Assembly: GCA_041908065.1 (NCBI GenBank)
Contig: JAYRGC010000039.1
Location: 7,183 to 71,182, forward strand
Direction of reading: 5' to 3'
From: JAYRGC01 sp041908065
GTDB taxonomy: Bacteria > Pseudomonadota > Alphaproteobacteria > UBA9219
DNA length: 64,000 nt
The number at the start of each line of letters is the position of its first letter. Position 1 is the first letter of the stretch. The position numbers and the translations under genes were made by a program. A model generated the notes under the pieces. The model did not search any database. It saw only the letters and a program-made list of their open reading frames with translations, and was not told the DNA's origin. Of the stretch, positions 7,726 through 16,292 are shown one piece after another.

Positions 7726-8298
7726 TCAAAAAGCGGCGCGGCAAACGCGGCGCAACGCGCGATCCAAAAAAGCCATGGTTCGCGCCATGTCCGGCGTGTC
7801 GTCGCGCAGCCAATTCAGAATGGCGGCTTCGTGCGCCACGAACAAGGCGAAGGAGAGGACGGCCATTTTCGGGGCGTCGTCGTCCGCGATCGCCGTCTCG
7901 ATTATCCGCCGCGCGCTTCGCGCGTGCGCCAAGGCCAACTGCGCTAGCAGACGCGGATCGTTCATGCAGGCCGAGGAGATGGCCTTGATGCCGTCGCGTC
8001 GGAGTTGCAGGGATTCGAATCTCGCCATGGCCGCGTCGAAAAGGCGGTCGTGCGGGCATCCACCTTTTTGCGCGGAGAAAGATGCCGCCATCTCGTCGTC
8101 GATCATGGCGACGATGGCGGGAATCATGTCGTCGCGACGTGGAAATATGTTCTCCGCCGTTTTTGCGGGAATTTTAGCTAGGCGGGCTGCGTCGCGCGGC
8201 GAAACTACGTTCCATCCGCGTCGGGCGGCCAGCTCCAGCGCGGCGGCGCAAATCCTGCGCTTCGCCAAGTTCAGGGATCCTTCGGAAGGCTTCTTCAT
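7726..8298 (-). CDS. TetR/COQ9-like helix-turn-helix protein
   Basis: 190 residues, all-helical. The N-terminal ~60 residues look like a TetR HTH (ICAAALELAARRGWNVVSPRDAARLAKIP). They are followed by a domain with HDRLFDAAMARFESLQLRRDGI, a pattern shared by alphaproteobacterial TetR-like regulators and the ubiquinone-accessory protein COQ9. The start codon overlaps the stop of coaX by four bases (ATGA), so it is translated with the birA-coaX transcript. It may be a transcription factor or a lipid-binding COQ9-type protein; the HTH helix is recognisable but weak. In many relatives RNase J occupies this place after coaX; here RNase J is at 46 kb. Confidence 0.65.
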   Translation of the reverse strand: MKKPSEGSLNLAKRRICAAALELAARRGWNVVSPRDAARLAKIPAKTAENIFPRRDDMIPAIVAMIDDEMAASFSAQKGGCPHDRLFDAAMARFESLQLRRDGIKAISSACMNDPRLLAQLALAHARSARRIIETAIADDDAPKMAVLSFALFVAHEAAILNWLRDDTPDMARTMAFLDRALRRVCRAAF

Positions 8299-9077
8299 GA
8301 CGCGGCGCGTTTCATGTTGCGCTCGTGAATCAGGCGAAGCCCCTTCAGCGTCAGATCAGGGTCGATATGCCCGATGGACGGCACCGTCCCCATGAACAAG
8401 GGAGCCAGTCCGCCCGTGGCCACGACGGTCACCACGCCGCCGTGTTCGTCGCAGATGCGTCCGGTCAACCCCTCGATCATGCCGACGTAGCCCCAGAATA
8501 TGCCGGATTGCATGGCGTCCACGGTGTTGGTTCCGATGGCCTTTTGCGGGCGGGTGATGGCCACGCGCGGCAGTTTGGCCGCCGCCATGTGCAACGCTTG
8601 CAGCGAGAGGTTGATCCCAGGAGCGATAGCCCCGCCGCGATAGTTGCCGTCCTTGTCCACCAGATCGAAGGTGGTGGCGGTTCCGAAGTCGATTAGCAGC
8701 AGCGGCAGGGGATAGGCGTCGGCTCCGGCCACCGCGTTAATAAGGCGATCCGCTCCCACTTCTTCGGGGCGATCGACGATGGCCTTGATGCCCAAGTCGA
8801 CCGCCGACGCTCCCACTATCATGGCCGAGCAGCCGAAGTGGTCGTGGCACAGCCGCGCCAGATGGAAGTTGGCCTCCGGCACTACGCTGCCGATTATCGA
8901 GTGTTTCACTTCGCGGGAATCCAGTCCTGCCTCGCGCATCATGGTCTTCAGAAACGCGGCGTATTCGTCGGCGGTGCGCTGCGCGCTGGCTTGAGTTCGC
9001 CATGTAGCGAGAATCTTCTCGCCTTTGAACAGCGCGAAAACGGTGTTGGTGTTGCCTGCGTCGATGGCGAGTAGCAT
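8295..9077 (-). CDS. coaX: type III pantothenate kinase
   Basis: 260 residues, cytosolic. It phosphorylates pantothenate with ATP, the first step of coenzyme A synthesis. ASKHA-fold landmarks are present: N-terminal MLLAIDAGNTNTVFALF, the middle motif VGADRLINAVAG, and LLIDFGTATTFDLVD. The length is typical. It follows birA by 10 bases and overlaps the next gene by four. The nuoN-birA-coaX order is a familiar alphaproteobacterial arrangement, which supports both the call and the taxonomic placement. Confidence 0.96.
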   Translation of the reverse strand: MLLAIDAGNTNTVFALFKGEKILATWRTQASAQRTADEYAAFLKTMMREAGLDSREVKHSIIGSVVPEANFHLARLCHDHFGCSAMIVGASAVDLGIKAIVDRPEEVGADRLINAVAGADAYPLPLLLIDFGTATTFDLVDKDGNYRGGAIAPGINLSLQALHMAAAKLPRVAITRPQKAIGTNTVDAMQSGIFWGYVGMIEGLTGRICDEHGGVVTVVATGGLAPLFMGTVPSIGHIDPDLTLKGLRLIHERNMKRAAS

Positions 9078-9087
9078 GGTTTGCGCC

Positions 9088-9831
9088 CTATGTCGTTCGC
9101 GGTAGATCGGGAAAAACGTCCCCTGCGGATATAATCCGTTCCGAGCCGTCTGCCAACCGCAGGACGAGATTGCCCAGCGCGTCCAGTCCGGAGAAGTCTC
9201 CGGCGACGGTTTCCGAGGGCAGGCGGACAGAGAGCTTGCCGCGTTGCGCCCGTTCCAGCCATTCCTCGCGCAGTTTATGGAAGCCGTGGAGCTTCAGGCC
9301 GTCGCATCTGGTTCGCAGGGCGTCCATCAGGGCTTTCAGCGCGTCGTCGACGGAGATTTCGGCATGTCCTTCGGCGCGGAGGGATGTGGCGGGATAGAGC
9401 GCGGTTTCGGGATGATGGGCGACGTTTATGCCGACGCCGGCCACCAGCCATTCGACGATGCCGTCATTGACGGGGGCGGCTTCCAGCAGAACGCCGCAGA
9501 TTTTGCGGCCACGCGCCAGCACGTCGTTCGGCCATTTCAGCGTCACCTCGGCTCCGATTCCCATAAAGGAGCTTATCGCGTCGTGCGCCGCCAAGGCGGC
9601 GGCGAGGCTATAATGTCCCATGGCTTGCGGCGGACAGCGCGGACGCAACACCATCGAAACATGAAGATTGCCCGCTGGAGAATCCCACGTCCTGCCGTGC
9701 CGTCCGCGCCCTGACGTTTGGCGCAAGGCTTGAATCGCCGTCCATTCCGGCGCGCCGTTTTGCGCGGCCTCTATCGCATCGATGTTGGTGCTGGCCGTGG
9801 TTTCAAGAAGATGGAGAGAATAAAACGGCAT
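9088..9831 (-). CDS. birA: biotin--[acetyl-CoA-carboxylase] ligase
   Basis: 247 residues. It makes biotinyl-AMP and transfers biotin to the carrier protein of acetyl-CoA carboxylase. The catalytic loop SGRGRHGRTW lies near residue 40 and the conserved KWPNDVLARGRKICGVLLE near residue 100. A small SH3-like C-terminal domain follows. There is no N-terminal DNA-binding domain, so it is the monofunctional enzyme, not a repressor. It is first in the birA-coaX-TetR/COQ9-like transcript. An R1 palindrome separates it from nuoN. Confidence 0.95.
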   Translation of the reverse strand: MPFYSLHLLETTASTNIDAIEAAQNGAPEWTAIQALRQTSGRGRHGRTWDSPAGNLHVSMVLRPRCPPQAMGHYSLAAALAAHDAISSFMGIGAEVTLKWPNDVLARGRKICGVLLEAAPVNDGIVEWLVAGVGINVAHHPETALYPATSLRAEGHAEISVDDALKALMDALRTRCDGLKLHGFHKLREEWLERAQRGKLSVRLPSETVAGDFSGLDALGNLVLRLADGSERIISAGDVFPDLPRTT

Positions 9832-9872
9832 GGTGTCGCGGGTGCGAAGTTAAAGTCGTTCCGAATAATCTC

Positions 9873-9972
9873 CGTCATTGCGAGCGGCCTTTTTCAGGCC
9901 GCGAAGCAATCCATGGTCACTGGCATAATGGCACTGGATTGCTTCGCCGCCAAGGGGCGGCTCGCAATGACG
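9873..9972. repeat. R1 modular palindromic repeat (copy 1)
   Basis: Long inverted repeat. The left arm begins CGTCATTGCGAG and the right arm ends CTCGCAATGACG; the inner modules GAAGCAATCCA and TGGATTGCTTC also pair. The small hairpin inside the left arm is GCGGCCTTTTTCAGGCCGC, while the right arm has GCCGCCAAGGGGCGGC, so the two inner hairpins are of different types. It sits between birA and the nuoN stop. Confidence 0.9.
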
Positions 9973-10026
9973 GCTTTTGGTCGTCTATCTCACAACTAAT
10001 GGAAATTATTTGGAATAACCATTAAG

Positions 10027-11499
10027 TCAAAGCGCGGCCAAACTTTGCGCCGCCGCCAACGCCCGATCCAGCAGCGGAGCCGGAGCCGCCACCAGCAGCA
10101 GCGCGGCGCAGGCCGCGACAGCCACCCCGAACCGCAGGGACTTTTCCGGCACGCCGTCTATCGCCTTAGCGTCCGCCGCCGCCTCGTCGAAGTACATCGC
10201 CTTGACGACCCGCAAATAGTAGAAGGCGGCGACCACGCTGGCCAAAACGCCGATGACGGCCAAAGGCAGCATTCCGGCCTTCACGGCGGACAGGAAAACG
10301 AAATACTTGCCGAAGAATCCGGCCATGGGCGGCACTCCGGCCAGCGAGAACATGAACACCGCCATCGCCAAGGCAAGAGCTGGATGCGAACGCGACAGTC
10401 CGGCCACGTCTTGTATTTTTTCCACCTCGTTGCCGTCGCGGCGCAGGCACAAGATGACCGCGAAAGCTCCAAGCGTATTGACGGCGTAGATCGCCATATA
10501 CGTTAACGTCGCTTGGATGCCCATGCTTCCGCCCGCAGCCAAGCCTACCAACGCCGCGCCCACGTTGGCGATGGAGCTGTAGGCCATCAGGCGGCGCAGG
10601 TTGGTTTGCATCAATCCTCCCAGCCCGCCGACCAGCATGGAAGCCACGGCCACGAAGGCGATTATCTGCGTCCACTGGTGCGATAGCCCGCCCATGGGCT
10701 GTTCCAATATCCGCGCCAGCAAGGCCATGGCCGCCAGCTTGGGGGCGGCGGAGAAAAAGGCGGCGACGGACGCGGGCGCGCCTTGGTACACGTCGGGAGT
10801 CCACATATGGAAGGGGACGGCGGATACCTTGAATGCCAGAGCGGCGCAGATGAAAACCATGCCGAACAAGACGCCTAAAGGAACCGTTTCGCCCGATTGT
10901 TGGCGCAAGGATTCCGCGATGGCGGCGAAGCCGGTCGAACCGGCGTATCCGTAAAGCAAAGACGCGCCGTAAAGCAGCATCCCCGAGGCCACCGCCCCCA
11001 GCACGAAGTACTTCAATCCGGCCTCGCCTGATTTGGCGTCGTCGCGGCGGAAGGCGGCCATGACGTAAAGAGGCAGGCTTTGCAGCTCTATGCCCAGATA
11101 AAGCGTCATCAAGTCGTTGGCCGATACCATGATCATCATGCCCAGCGCGGCGAAGACCGCCAATACGGGATATTCGGGGCAAGAAATCCCCGCCTTGGAC
11201 AGATATGGCGGCGAGATCAGTAACGCTAGCGCGGCGGACAGCAATATCGCTACTTTGGAAAAACGCGCGAAGGCGTCATTGATCAACATCCCGCCCCATG
11301 CCGCGAAATGGTCGGACGCTTCGCCGCTCGCCGCCATGAAAGCCGCCGTCAGCAACGACAATATCGCCAGAAAGTTGACGGTTTTCACGCCGCCCTTGTT
11401 TCCGAAGGCGGAGGCCAAGAGAAGGACAAGCGCGGCCAAGGCCAGAAAAATCTCCGGCAAAGTGGCGGCTGAGGAGAGCGAGATTTCGGTTGGATTCAT
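10027..11499 (-). CDS. nuoN: NADH-quinone oxidoreductase subunit N
   Basis: 490-residue integral membrane protein with about 14 hydrophobic segments, one of the three antiporter-like proton-pumping subunits of Complex I. The family core around the conserved transmembrane Lys is seen in AAFFSAAPKLAAMALL and in the stretch GLMQTNLRRLMAYSSIANVG. ATG 11499 is chosen because it gives the usual N-terminus (MNPTEISL then a hydrophobic helix). A 20-codon longer form exists but adds a non-hydrophobic leader. The subunit should follow nuoM directly, but a BASS-type transporter gene on the other strand lies between them. So nuoN needs either readthrough across that gene or its own promoter in 11500-11612. 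Confidence 0.96.
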   Translation of the reverse strand: MNPTEISLSSAATLPEIFLALAALVLLLASAFGNKGGVKTVNFLAILSLLTAAFMAASGEASDHFAAWGGMLINDAFARFSKVAILLSAALALLISPPYLSKAGISCPEYPVLAVFAALGMMIMVSANDLMTLYLGIELQSLPLYVMAAFRRDDAKSGEAGLKYFVLGAVASGMLLYGASLLYGYAGSTGFAAIAESLRQQSGETVPLGVLFGMVFICAALAFKVSAVPFHMWTPDVYQGAPASVAAFFSAAPKLAAMALLARILEQPMGGLSHQWTQIIAFVAVASMLVGGLGGLMQTNLRRLMAYSSIANVGAALVGLAAGGSMGIQATLTYMAIYAVNTLGAFAVILCLRRDGNEVEKIQDVAGLSRSHPALALAMAVFMFSLAGVPPMAGFFGKYFVFLSAVKAGMLPLAVIGVLASVVAAFYYLRVVKAMYFDEAAADAKAIDGVPEKSLRFGVAVAACAALLLVAAPAPLLDRALAAAQSLAAL

Positions 11500-11612
11500 G
11501 GTGATGCCCACGGGACTGTTGGTGGAGCGATGAGGGAGGAAATATAATGTGGTGGACATTGGAGCACTTTTGTAGTGTTTCTGCCAGATGTTTCATCAAG
11601 GAGAGGCAGGAT

Positions 11613-12530
11613 ATGGGGTTTAGCGGACTGTTTGGAAAAATGGCGGATTTTATTGGGTGTTCGCCAGGAATCGTTATGATTGTTTCCGGTATGTTAGGAT
11701 TGGTTTTTTCCTACGGGCATCTATTGCCGGATTTCATGTTGGCCGTCCTTGTTGCTGGAATAATTTTCCTTTCCTGTTTTCGCATAAACGCGCCATTGCC
11801 ACGCAACGCTTTATGGCGGATACCCGTTTTCTGCGTTCTGCGCTATGTGGCCTTTCCGCTGCTCATGTGGTGGTTGTGCATGCAGATCGCTCCAGAATAC
11901 GCCGTTGGGATGCTCCTGCTTGGCCTTTGTCCTGCTGGTTCGTCTTCGGCTGGATTCGCATCGATTTATAACGGCAATGTGTCCACGGCCATTGCCATCA
12001 CTGTATTCAGCAGCATAGCTTGCGTTGCGTTTATGCCAGTGATGTTTGGGGTGTTTGCGGGATTGGAGATTTCTGTATCTCCATGGCAATTGCTGCGTAC
12101 TTTGTCGTTATGCGTTCTTTTGCCAGGAGCGCTTTATCTGATTTTGCGCAGCAATGCCGCCGTAGTTGGATATTTTACAAGGAATGGACAAAATATCACT
12201 GTGCTTATGCTTGGCGCGATAGTGTTTTTAGCACTAGCAAGAAATCAAGATACGTTGATTCAAAATCACAATGAGCTGCTATTGCCTTTTTCTCTTATCG
12301 TAGGTTTTTACATGATGGCGATGATTGCAGGTTTCGCCATAAAAACTTCCCTGATGGAACGCATATCGTATGGAATATGCTCAACCTTCAATAATAATGC
12401 GCTAGGCATTGGCATCGCTGGAATATACTTCGATAGCAAGGTGGTCGTGTTTATGGTGATGACATCAATCGTATGGATGACATTGCCGATTATTGCTCGA
12501 CCAGTAATCAAGAATTTGAGCACTTCATAA
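11613..12530 (+). CDS. BASS-type (bile acid:sodium symporter family) membrane transporter, inserted between nuoM and nuoN
   Basis: 305 residues with about ten hydrophobic helices. The pattern LLGLCPAGSSSAGFASIYNG near residue 115 and FNNNALGIGIAG near residue 265 match the two crossed core regions of the BASS/ACR3 fold, so it is likely a secondary transporter of an organic anion with sodium or protons. The substrate is unknown. ATG 11613 is chosen for the ribosome site AAGGAGAGG six bases upstream. It runs opposite to the nuo operon, is divergent from nuoN, and its last six bases overlap the stop end of nuoM. Base composition is clearly lower in GC than the flanking nuo genes, pointing to acquisition. 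An ACR3-type arsenite exporter is less likely, as no ars genes are near. Confidence 0.75.
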   Translation: MGFSGLFGKMADFIGCSPGIVMIVSGMLGLVFSYGHLLPDFMLAVLVAGIIFLSCFRINAPLPRNALWRIPVFCVLRYVAFPLLMWWLCMQIAPEYAVGMLLLGLCPAGSSSAGFASIYNGNVSTAIAITVFSSIACVAFMPVMFGVFAGLEISVSPWQLLRTLSLCVLLPGALYLILRSNAAVVGYFTRNGQNITVLMLGAIVFLALARNQDTLIQNHNELLLPFSLIVGFYMMAMIAGFAIKTSLMERISYGICSTFNNNALGIGIAGIYFDSKVVVFMVMTSIVWMTLPIIARPVIKNLSTS

Positions 12531-14003
12531 AGCTGCTGATATGAGGTGATATTGCGCCAACACTTGCTCGGTCGAGCGCGTGAACAGGTCGCTGAACGTG
12601 GCGGGGTGCAGCCCCATCCATAGAACCAGAACTGCCAACGGCGCGAACATAAGCCATTCGCGAGCGGAAAGATCCGGCATGGCCTTGACGTCGGCGTGGA
12701 CGGCCTCGCCGAAGAACACGCGGCGGTAAAGCCACAGCATATAGGCCGCGCCCAACACCACGCCGGTGGCGGCGAGCGCGGCGATTATTTTATCGGCTTG
12801 CCACGCTCCGGCCATCGACAGAAACTCGCCCACAAAGCCGCTGGTGCCGGGCAACCCCACTGCGGCCAACGTGAACACCATGAACACGGCGGCATAGCGC
12901 GGCATTACCGAAGCCACTCCGCCGTAACGGGCGATCTCGCGGGTGTGCAGGCGGTCGTAGACCACGCCGACGGCCAGAAACAGCGCGGCGGAAACGAACC
13001 CGTGCGACAGCATCACCAGCATCGCCCCGTCCAATCCTTGTTGGTTGCCGGAGAATATGCCAAGCGTGACATACCCCATGTGCGCCACCGAAGAATAGGC
13101 GATCAGCTTCTTCATGTCGGTTTGCGCCAGAGCGACCAGCGAGGCGTAAACGATGGCGATCACGCCCAGCCACAGCATCATCGGCGCGAAGGTTGCGCTG
13201 GCCTCGGGCAGCATTTGCAATGACACGCGGATGAACCCGTACCCGCCCATCTTCAGCAACACGCCCGCCAGTATGACCGATCCGGCGGTGGGAGCCTCGA
13301 CGTGGGCGAATGGCAGCCATGTGTGGAACGGCCACATGGGGGTTTTGACGGCGAAGGAGGCGAAGAACGCCAACCACAGCCATACCGCCATTTCCTTGGG
13401 GAACTTGCCGCCCATCATCGCCGCCATGTCGGTCGTGCCGACGTGAAGCGACATGGCTATGATCGCCAGCAGCATCAAAACCGATCCTAGGAAGGTATAA
13501 AGGAAAAATTTGTACGCCGCGTAAATCCGTCCGTTTCCGCCCCATACGCCGATGATAAGGAACATCGGGATCAAAACGCCCTCGAAGAAGACGTAGAACA
13601 GCACGAAATCGAGCGCGGTGAACATGCCGATCATCATGGATTCCAGTATCAGCATGGCGGCCATGAAGTCGGGAAGGCGTTTTTTAATCCCGAATCCTGC
13701 CAAAACGCATATCGGGGTCAATAACGCCGACAGCATGACGAACCAGACCGATATTCCGTCCACGCCCTTGTGATAAACGACGTTGAAGGCGGGAATCCAT
13801 TGCGCCGTTTCCTCCAACTGGAAGCCGCTCTGCGAGGGATCGAATTGCCACAGCATTTCCAGCGACAAGGCGAAGACGGCCAAGGTCGTTCCCAGCGCGA
13901 TTTGCCGCGCCGCGCCGTCGCGTCCCCGCGCCAACAGCATAATCATCCCCGCGCCGAGCAGGGGCAGGAAGGTGAGGAAACTTAGGATGGGAAAATCGGG
14001 CAT
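12525..14003 (-). CDS. nuoM: NADH-quinone oxidoreductase subunit M
   Basis: 492-residue antiporter-like subunit of Complex I with about 14 membrane helices. Conserved landmarks are FHTWLPFAHVEAPTAGSVIL, the lysine helix KMGGYGFIRVS, and ALAQTDMKKLIAYSSVAHMG. The length is normal. It starts 15 bases after nuoL stops, so it is in the nuo operon. Its 3' end overlaps by six bases the 3' end of the oppositely transcribed BASS gene, an unusual convergence inside what is otherwise a single operon. Confidence 0.97.
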   Translation of the reverse strand: MPDFPILSFLTFLPLLGAGMIMLLARGRDGAARQIALGTTLAVFALSLEMLWQFDPSQSGFQLEETAQWIPAFNVVYHKGVDGISVWFVMLSALLTPICVLAGFGIKKRLPDFMAAMLILESMMIGMFTALDFVLFYVFFEGVLIPMFLIIGVWGGNGRIYAAYKFFLYTFLGSVLMLLAIIAMSLHVGTTDMAAMMGGKFPKEMAVWLWLAFFASFAVKTPMWPFHTWLPFAHVEAPTAGSVILAGVLLKMGGYGFIRVSLQMLPEASATFAPMMLWLGVIAIVYASLVALAQTDMKKLIAYSSVAHMGYVTLGIFSGNQQGLDGAMLVMLSHGFVSAALFLAVGVVYDRLHTREIARYGGVASVMPRYAAVFMVFTLAAVGLPGTSGFVGEFLSMAGAWQADKIIAALAATGVVLGAAYMLWLYRRVFFGEAVHADVKAMPDLSAREWLMFAPLAVLVLWMGLHPATFSDLFTRSTEQVLAQYHLISAAL

Positions 14004-14018
14004 GGATGCTCCAGTAAA

Positions 14019-15971
14019 TTACGCCAGCCAAAACCAAGTCATAAGTCCCACCAAGCCCAGCACCATAACGAAGGCATAGTGATAGAGATATCCGGTTTGC
14101 AGGTATCCGATGTTTTTGCCCGCTCGCGCCACCGCAGAGGCGACGCCGTCAGGCCCCAAGCCGTCGATTATCCGGTCGTCGCCGGTGCGCCACAACGCGC
14201 CGCCCAACGCTTTGGCCGGACGCACGAACAGCGCATCGTACAGCTCGTCGAAGTAGTATTTGCGGAACGACAGGCGGTAGAGGAAACCGCTGGCCTTGGC
14301 GATTTTCGCGGGCATTTTCGGCAACGCCAGATACAGCAGAGCGGCCAAGGCCATGCCTGCTAAGGCGACGACGAGCGGAAGGTGTTTCAGCCATACTGCG
14401 TGATGTTCGCCGGATGATGCAGTCGCTTCGACAGGCTCAGCGACCGTTGTGGCGAGAGCGACCGCTGAGCTTGTCGAAGCGACCGCCCCGCGCCAGAACT
14501 CGGCAGCGCCTTCGGAAGCGAACCAGCCGTGCGCATACCATCCGGCAAATATCGCCCCAATGGCCAGAGGAACTAGCGGTAGCAGCATGATGACCGGAGA
14601 TTCGTGCGCGTGCTCCATGGCGTGGGCGTCGGCGCGCGGCTTGCCGTGGAAGGCGAGGAACAGCAGGCGCAGCGAATAGAACGCGGTTAAAAACGCCGCC
14701 GCGATGCCTAGGGCGTAGGCGAACATCCCGAACGGCGCGTTGGAGGCCAACGCGGATTCCAAAATCATATCCTTGGAATAGAATCCGGCGAACCCGAAAA
14801 CTCCGTCAAGCCCGATCCCCGCCAACGCCAGCGATCCTATCCACATTAATCCGCAGGTTATGGGAGCCTTGCGCCACAGCCCGCCCATGCGGCGCAAGTC
14901 CTGCTCGCCCGACAGGGCGTGGATGACCGATCCCGCGCCAAGGAACAGCAACGCCTTGAAGAAGGCGTGGGTGGCGAGGTGGAAAATGGCGGCGGAATAG
15001 GCCGACACGCCAAGCGCGAAGAACATGTAGCCGAGTTGGCTCATGGTCGAATAGGCGATCACTCGCTTGATGTCGAACTGCGTCAGGCCGATGGTGGCGG
15101 CCACTATCGCCGTCAATCCGCCCACCACGGTGATGACGGCCAAGGCCACGGGCGCGTGCTCGAACACCGGCGACATGCGGGCGACCATGAACACGCCAGC
15201 CGTCACCATGGTCGCGGCGTGGATGAGCGCGGACACGGGGGTAGGGCCTTCCATGGCGTCGGGCAACCAAGTGTGCAGCCCCAATTGCGCCGATTTGCCC
15301 ATCGCGCCCACGAACAGCAGCAGGCAGGCGAAATTGAGCGCGTAGGGAGCAGCGACGTTAGGGACTGCGGCGAACATGTCGGCGAATTTCACCGATCCGA
15401 ACAGCGCGAAGCAGGCGAAGATGCCGAGCAGAAAGCCGAGATCGCCTATGCGGTTGACGACGAACGCCTTGATGGAGGCGGCGCAGGCGCTAGGTTTTTC
15501 AAACCAGAAGCCGATGAGGAGGTAGGAACACAGCCCCACGCCCTCCCAGCCGAAGAACATCTGCAACAAGTCGTCCGCCGACACCAGCATCAACATGAAG
15601 AAGGTGAAGAGGCTTAGATACGACATAAAGCGCGGTATGCTTTTGTCGTGGCTCATATAGCCGACGGCGTACACATGCACCATCGCCGATACCACGTTGA
15701 CGACAAGCAACATCACGGCGGTTAGGGCATCGATGCGTATCGTCCAGTTGGCTTTGAAGCCACCCGAGGAAAACCACTCGGTCAGAACATGGGTTCTGGA
15801 GTTGCCCTCCAAGGCCACGTCTTGGAATATGGCGATCGACAGCCCCGCCGCCGCCAGCATCAGGACGCAGGTGACGACTTGCGCCGCCTTATCGCCCAGC
15901 GTCTTGCCGCCCAGTCCGGCGAATGCCGCGCCCAGCAGGGGAAGGAATATAGCCAGAAGGTCGGTGGTCAT
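14019..15971 (-). CDS. nuoL: NADH-quinone oxidoreductase subunit L, with an in-frame repeat insertion
   Basis: 650-residue proton-pumping subunit at the distal end of the Complex I membrane arm. Family landmarks are GWEGVGLCSYLLIGFW, LHTWLPDAMEGPTPVSALIH and FDIKRVIAYSTMSQLGYMF. The C-terminal lateral helix and last membrane helix are present. At about residues 497-517, in the soluble stretch before the last helices, the coding sequence is a dispersed R2 inverted pair that reads in frame as an Ala/Ser/Thr-rich linker containing VAEPVEAT. The frame is not broken and the flanking residues look normal, so the protein is probably functional with a lengthened loop. It lies 6 bases downstream of nuoK. 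Confidence 0.97.
   Translation of the reverse strand: MTTDLLAIFLPLLGAAFAGLGGKTLGDKAAQVVTCVLMLAAAGLSIAIFQDVALEGNSRTHVLTEWFSSGGFKANWTIRIDALTAVMLLVVNVVSAMVHVYAVGYMSHDKSIPRFMSYLSLFTFFMLMLVSADDLLQMFFGWEGVGLCSYLLIGFWFEKPSACAASIKAFVVNRIGDLGFLLGIFACFALFGSVKFADMFAAVPNVAAPYALNFACLLLFVGAMGKSAQLGLHTWLPDAMEGPTPVSALIHAATMVTAGVFMVARMSPVFEHAPVALAVITVVGGLTAIVAATIGLTQFDIKRVIAYSTMSQLGYMFFALGVSAYSAAIFHLATHAFFKALLFLGAGSVIHALSGEQDLRRMGGLWRKAPITCGLMWIGSLALAGIGLDGVFGFAGFYSKDMILESALASNAPFGMFAYALGIAAAFLTAFYSLRLLFLAFHGKPRADAHAMEHAHESPVIMLLPLVPLAIGAIFAGWYAHGWFASEGAAEFWRGAVASTSSAVALATTVAEPVEATASSGEHHAVWLKHLPLVVALAGMALAALLYLALPKMPAKIAKASGFLYRLSFRKYYFDELYDALFVRPAKALGGALWRTGDDRIIDGLGPDGVASAVARAGKNIGYLQTGYLYHYAFVMVLGLVGLMTWFWLA
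14422..14483. repeat. R2 palindromic pair embedded in the nuoL coding region
   Basis: The arms GTCGCTTCGACAGGCTCAGC (14422-14441) and GCTGAGCTTGTCGAAGCGAC (14464-14483) are reverse complements with one mismatch, around a loop of about 22 bases. The same core occurs between genes at 3.6, 31.6, 33.4, 35.2 and 63.7 kb. Here it lies wholly inside nuoL, is translated, and adds about 21 residues. Confidence 0.85.
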
Positions 15972-15977
15972 GGCGTG

Positions 15978-16292
15978 TTATCCCCTCATCTCGCTGATGT
16001 CGTCCACCGCTATCGAACCCTTGCTGCGGAAATAGGCGACCAGTATCGCAAGGCCGATGGCGGCCTCCGCCGCCGCGACGGCCAACACCAAAAGCGCGAA
16101 CACCTGTCCGGCCAGATTGTGCAGATAGGCCGAAAACGCCACGAAGTTCACGTTTACGGCCAGCAGCATGATCTCGATCGACATCAACAGGACGATGACG
16201 TTCTTGCGGTTGATGAATATTCCCGCCACGCCGATGGCGAACAGAGCGGCGGCCAGAACCAGAAAGTGGGTGAGGGTTATGGCCATGGTCAT
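15978..16292 (-). CDS. nuoK: NADH-quinone oxidoreductase subunit K
   Basis: 104-residue, three-helix membrane subunit of Complex I. The signature helices NVIVLLMSIEIMLLAVNVNF, with the conserved Glu in the second helix, and AAEAAIGLAILVAYFR, with the Glu of the third, are both seen. The length is standard. It overlaps nuoJ by four bases and precedes nuoL by six, so the three are translationally coupled. Confidence 0.97.
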   Translation of the reverse strand: MTMAITLTHFLVLAAALFAIGVAGIFINRKNVIVLLMSIEIMLLAVNVNFVAFSAYLHNLAGQVFALLVLAVAAAEAAIGLAILVAYFRSKGSIAVDDISEMRG

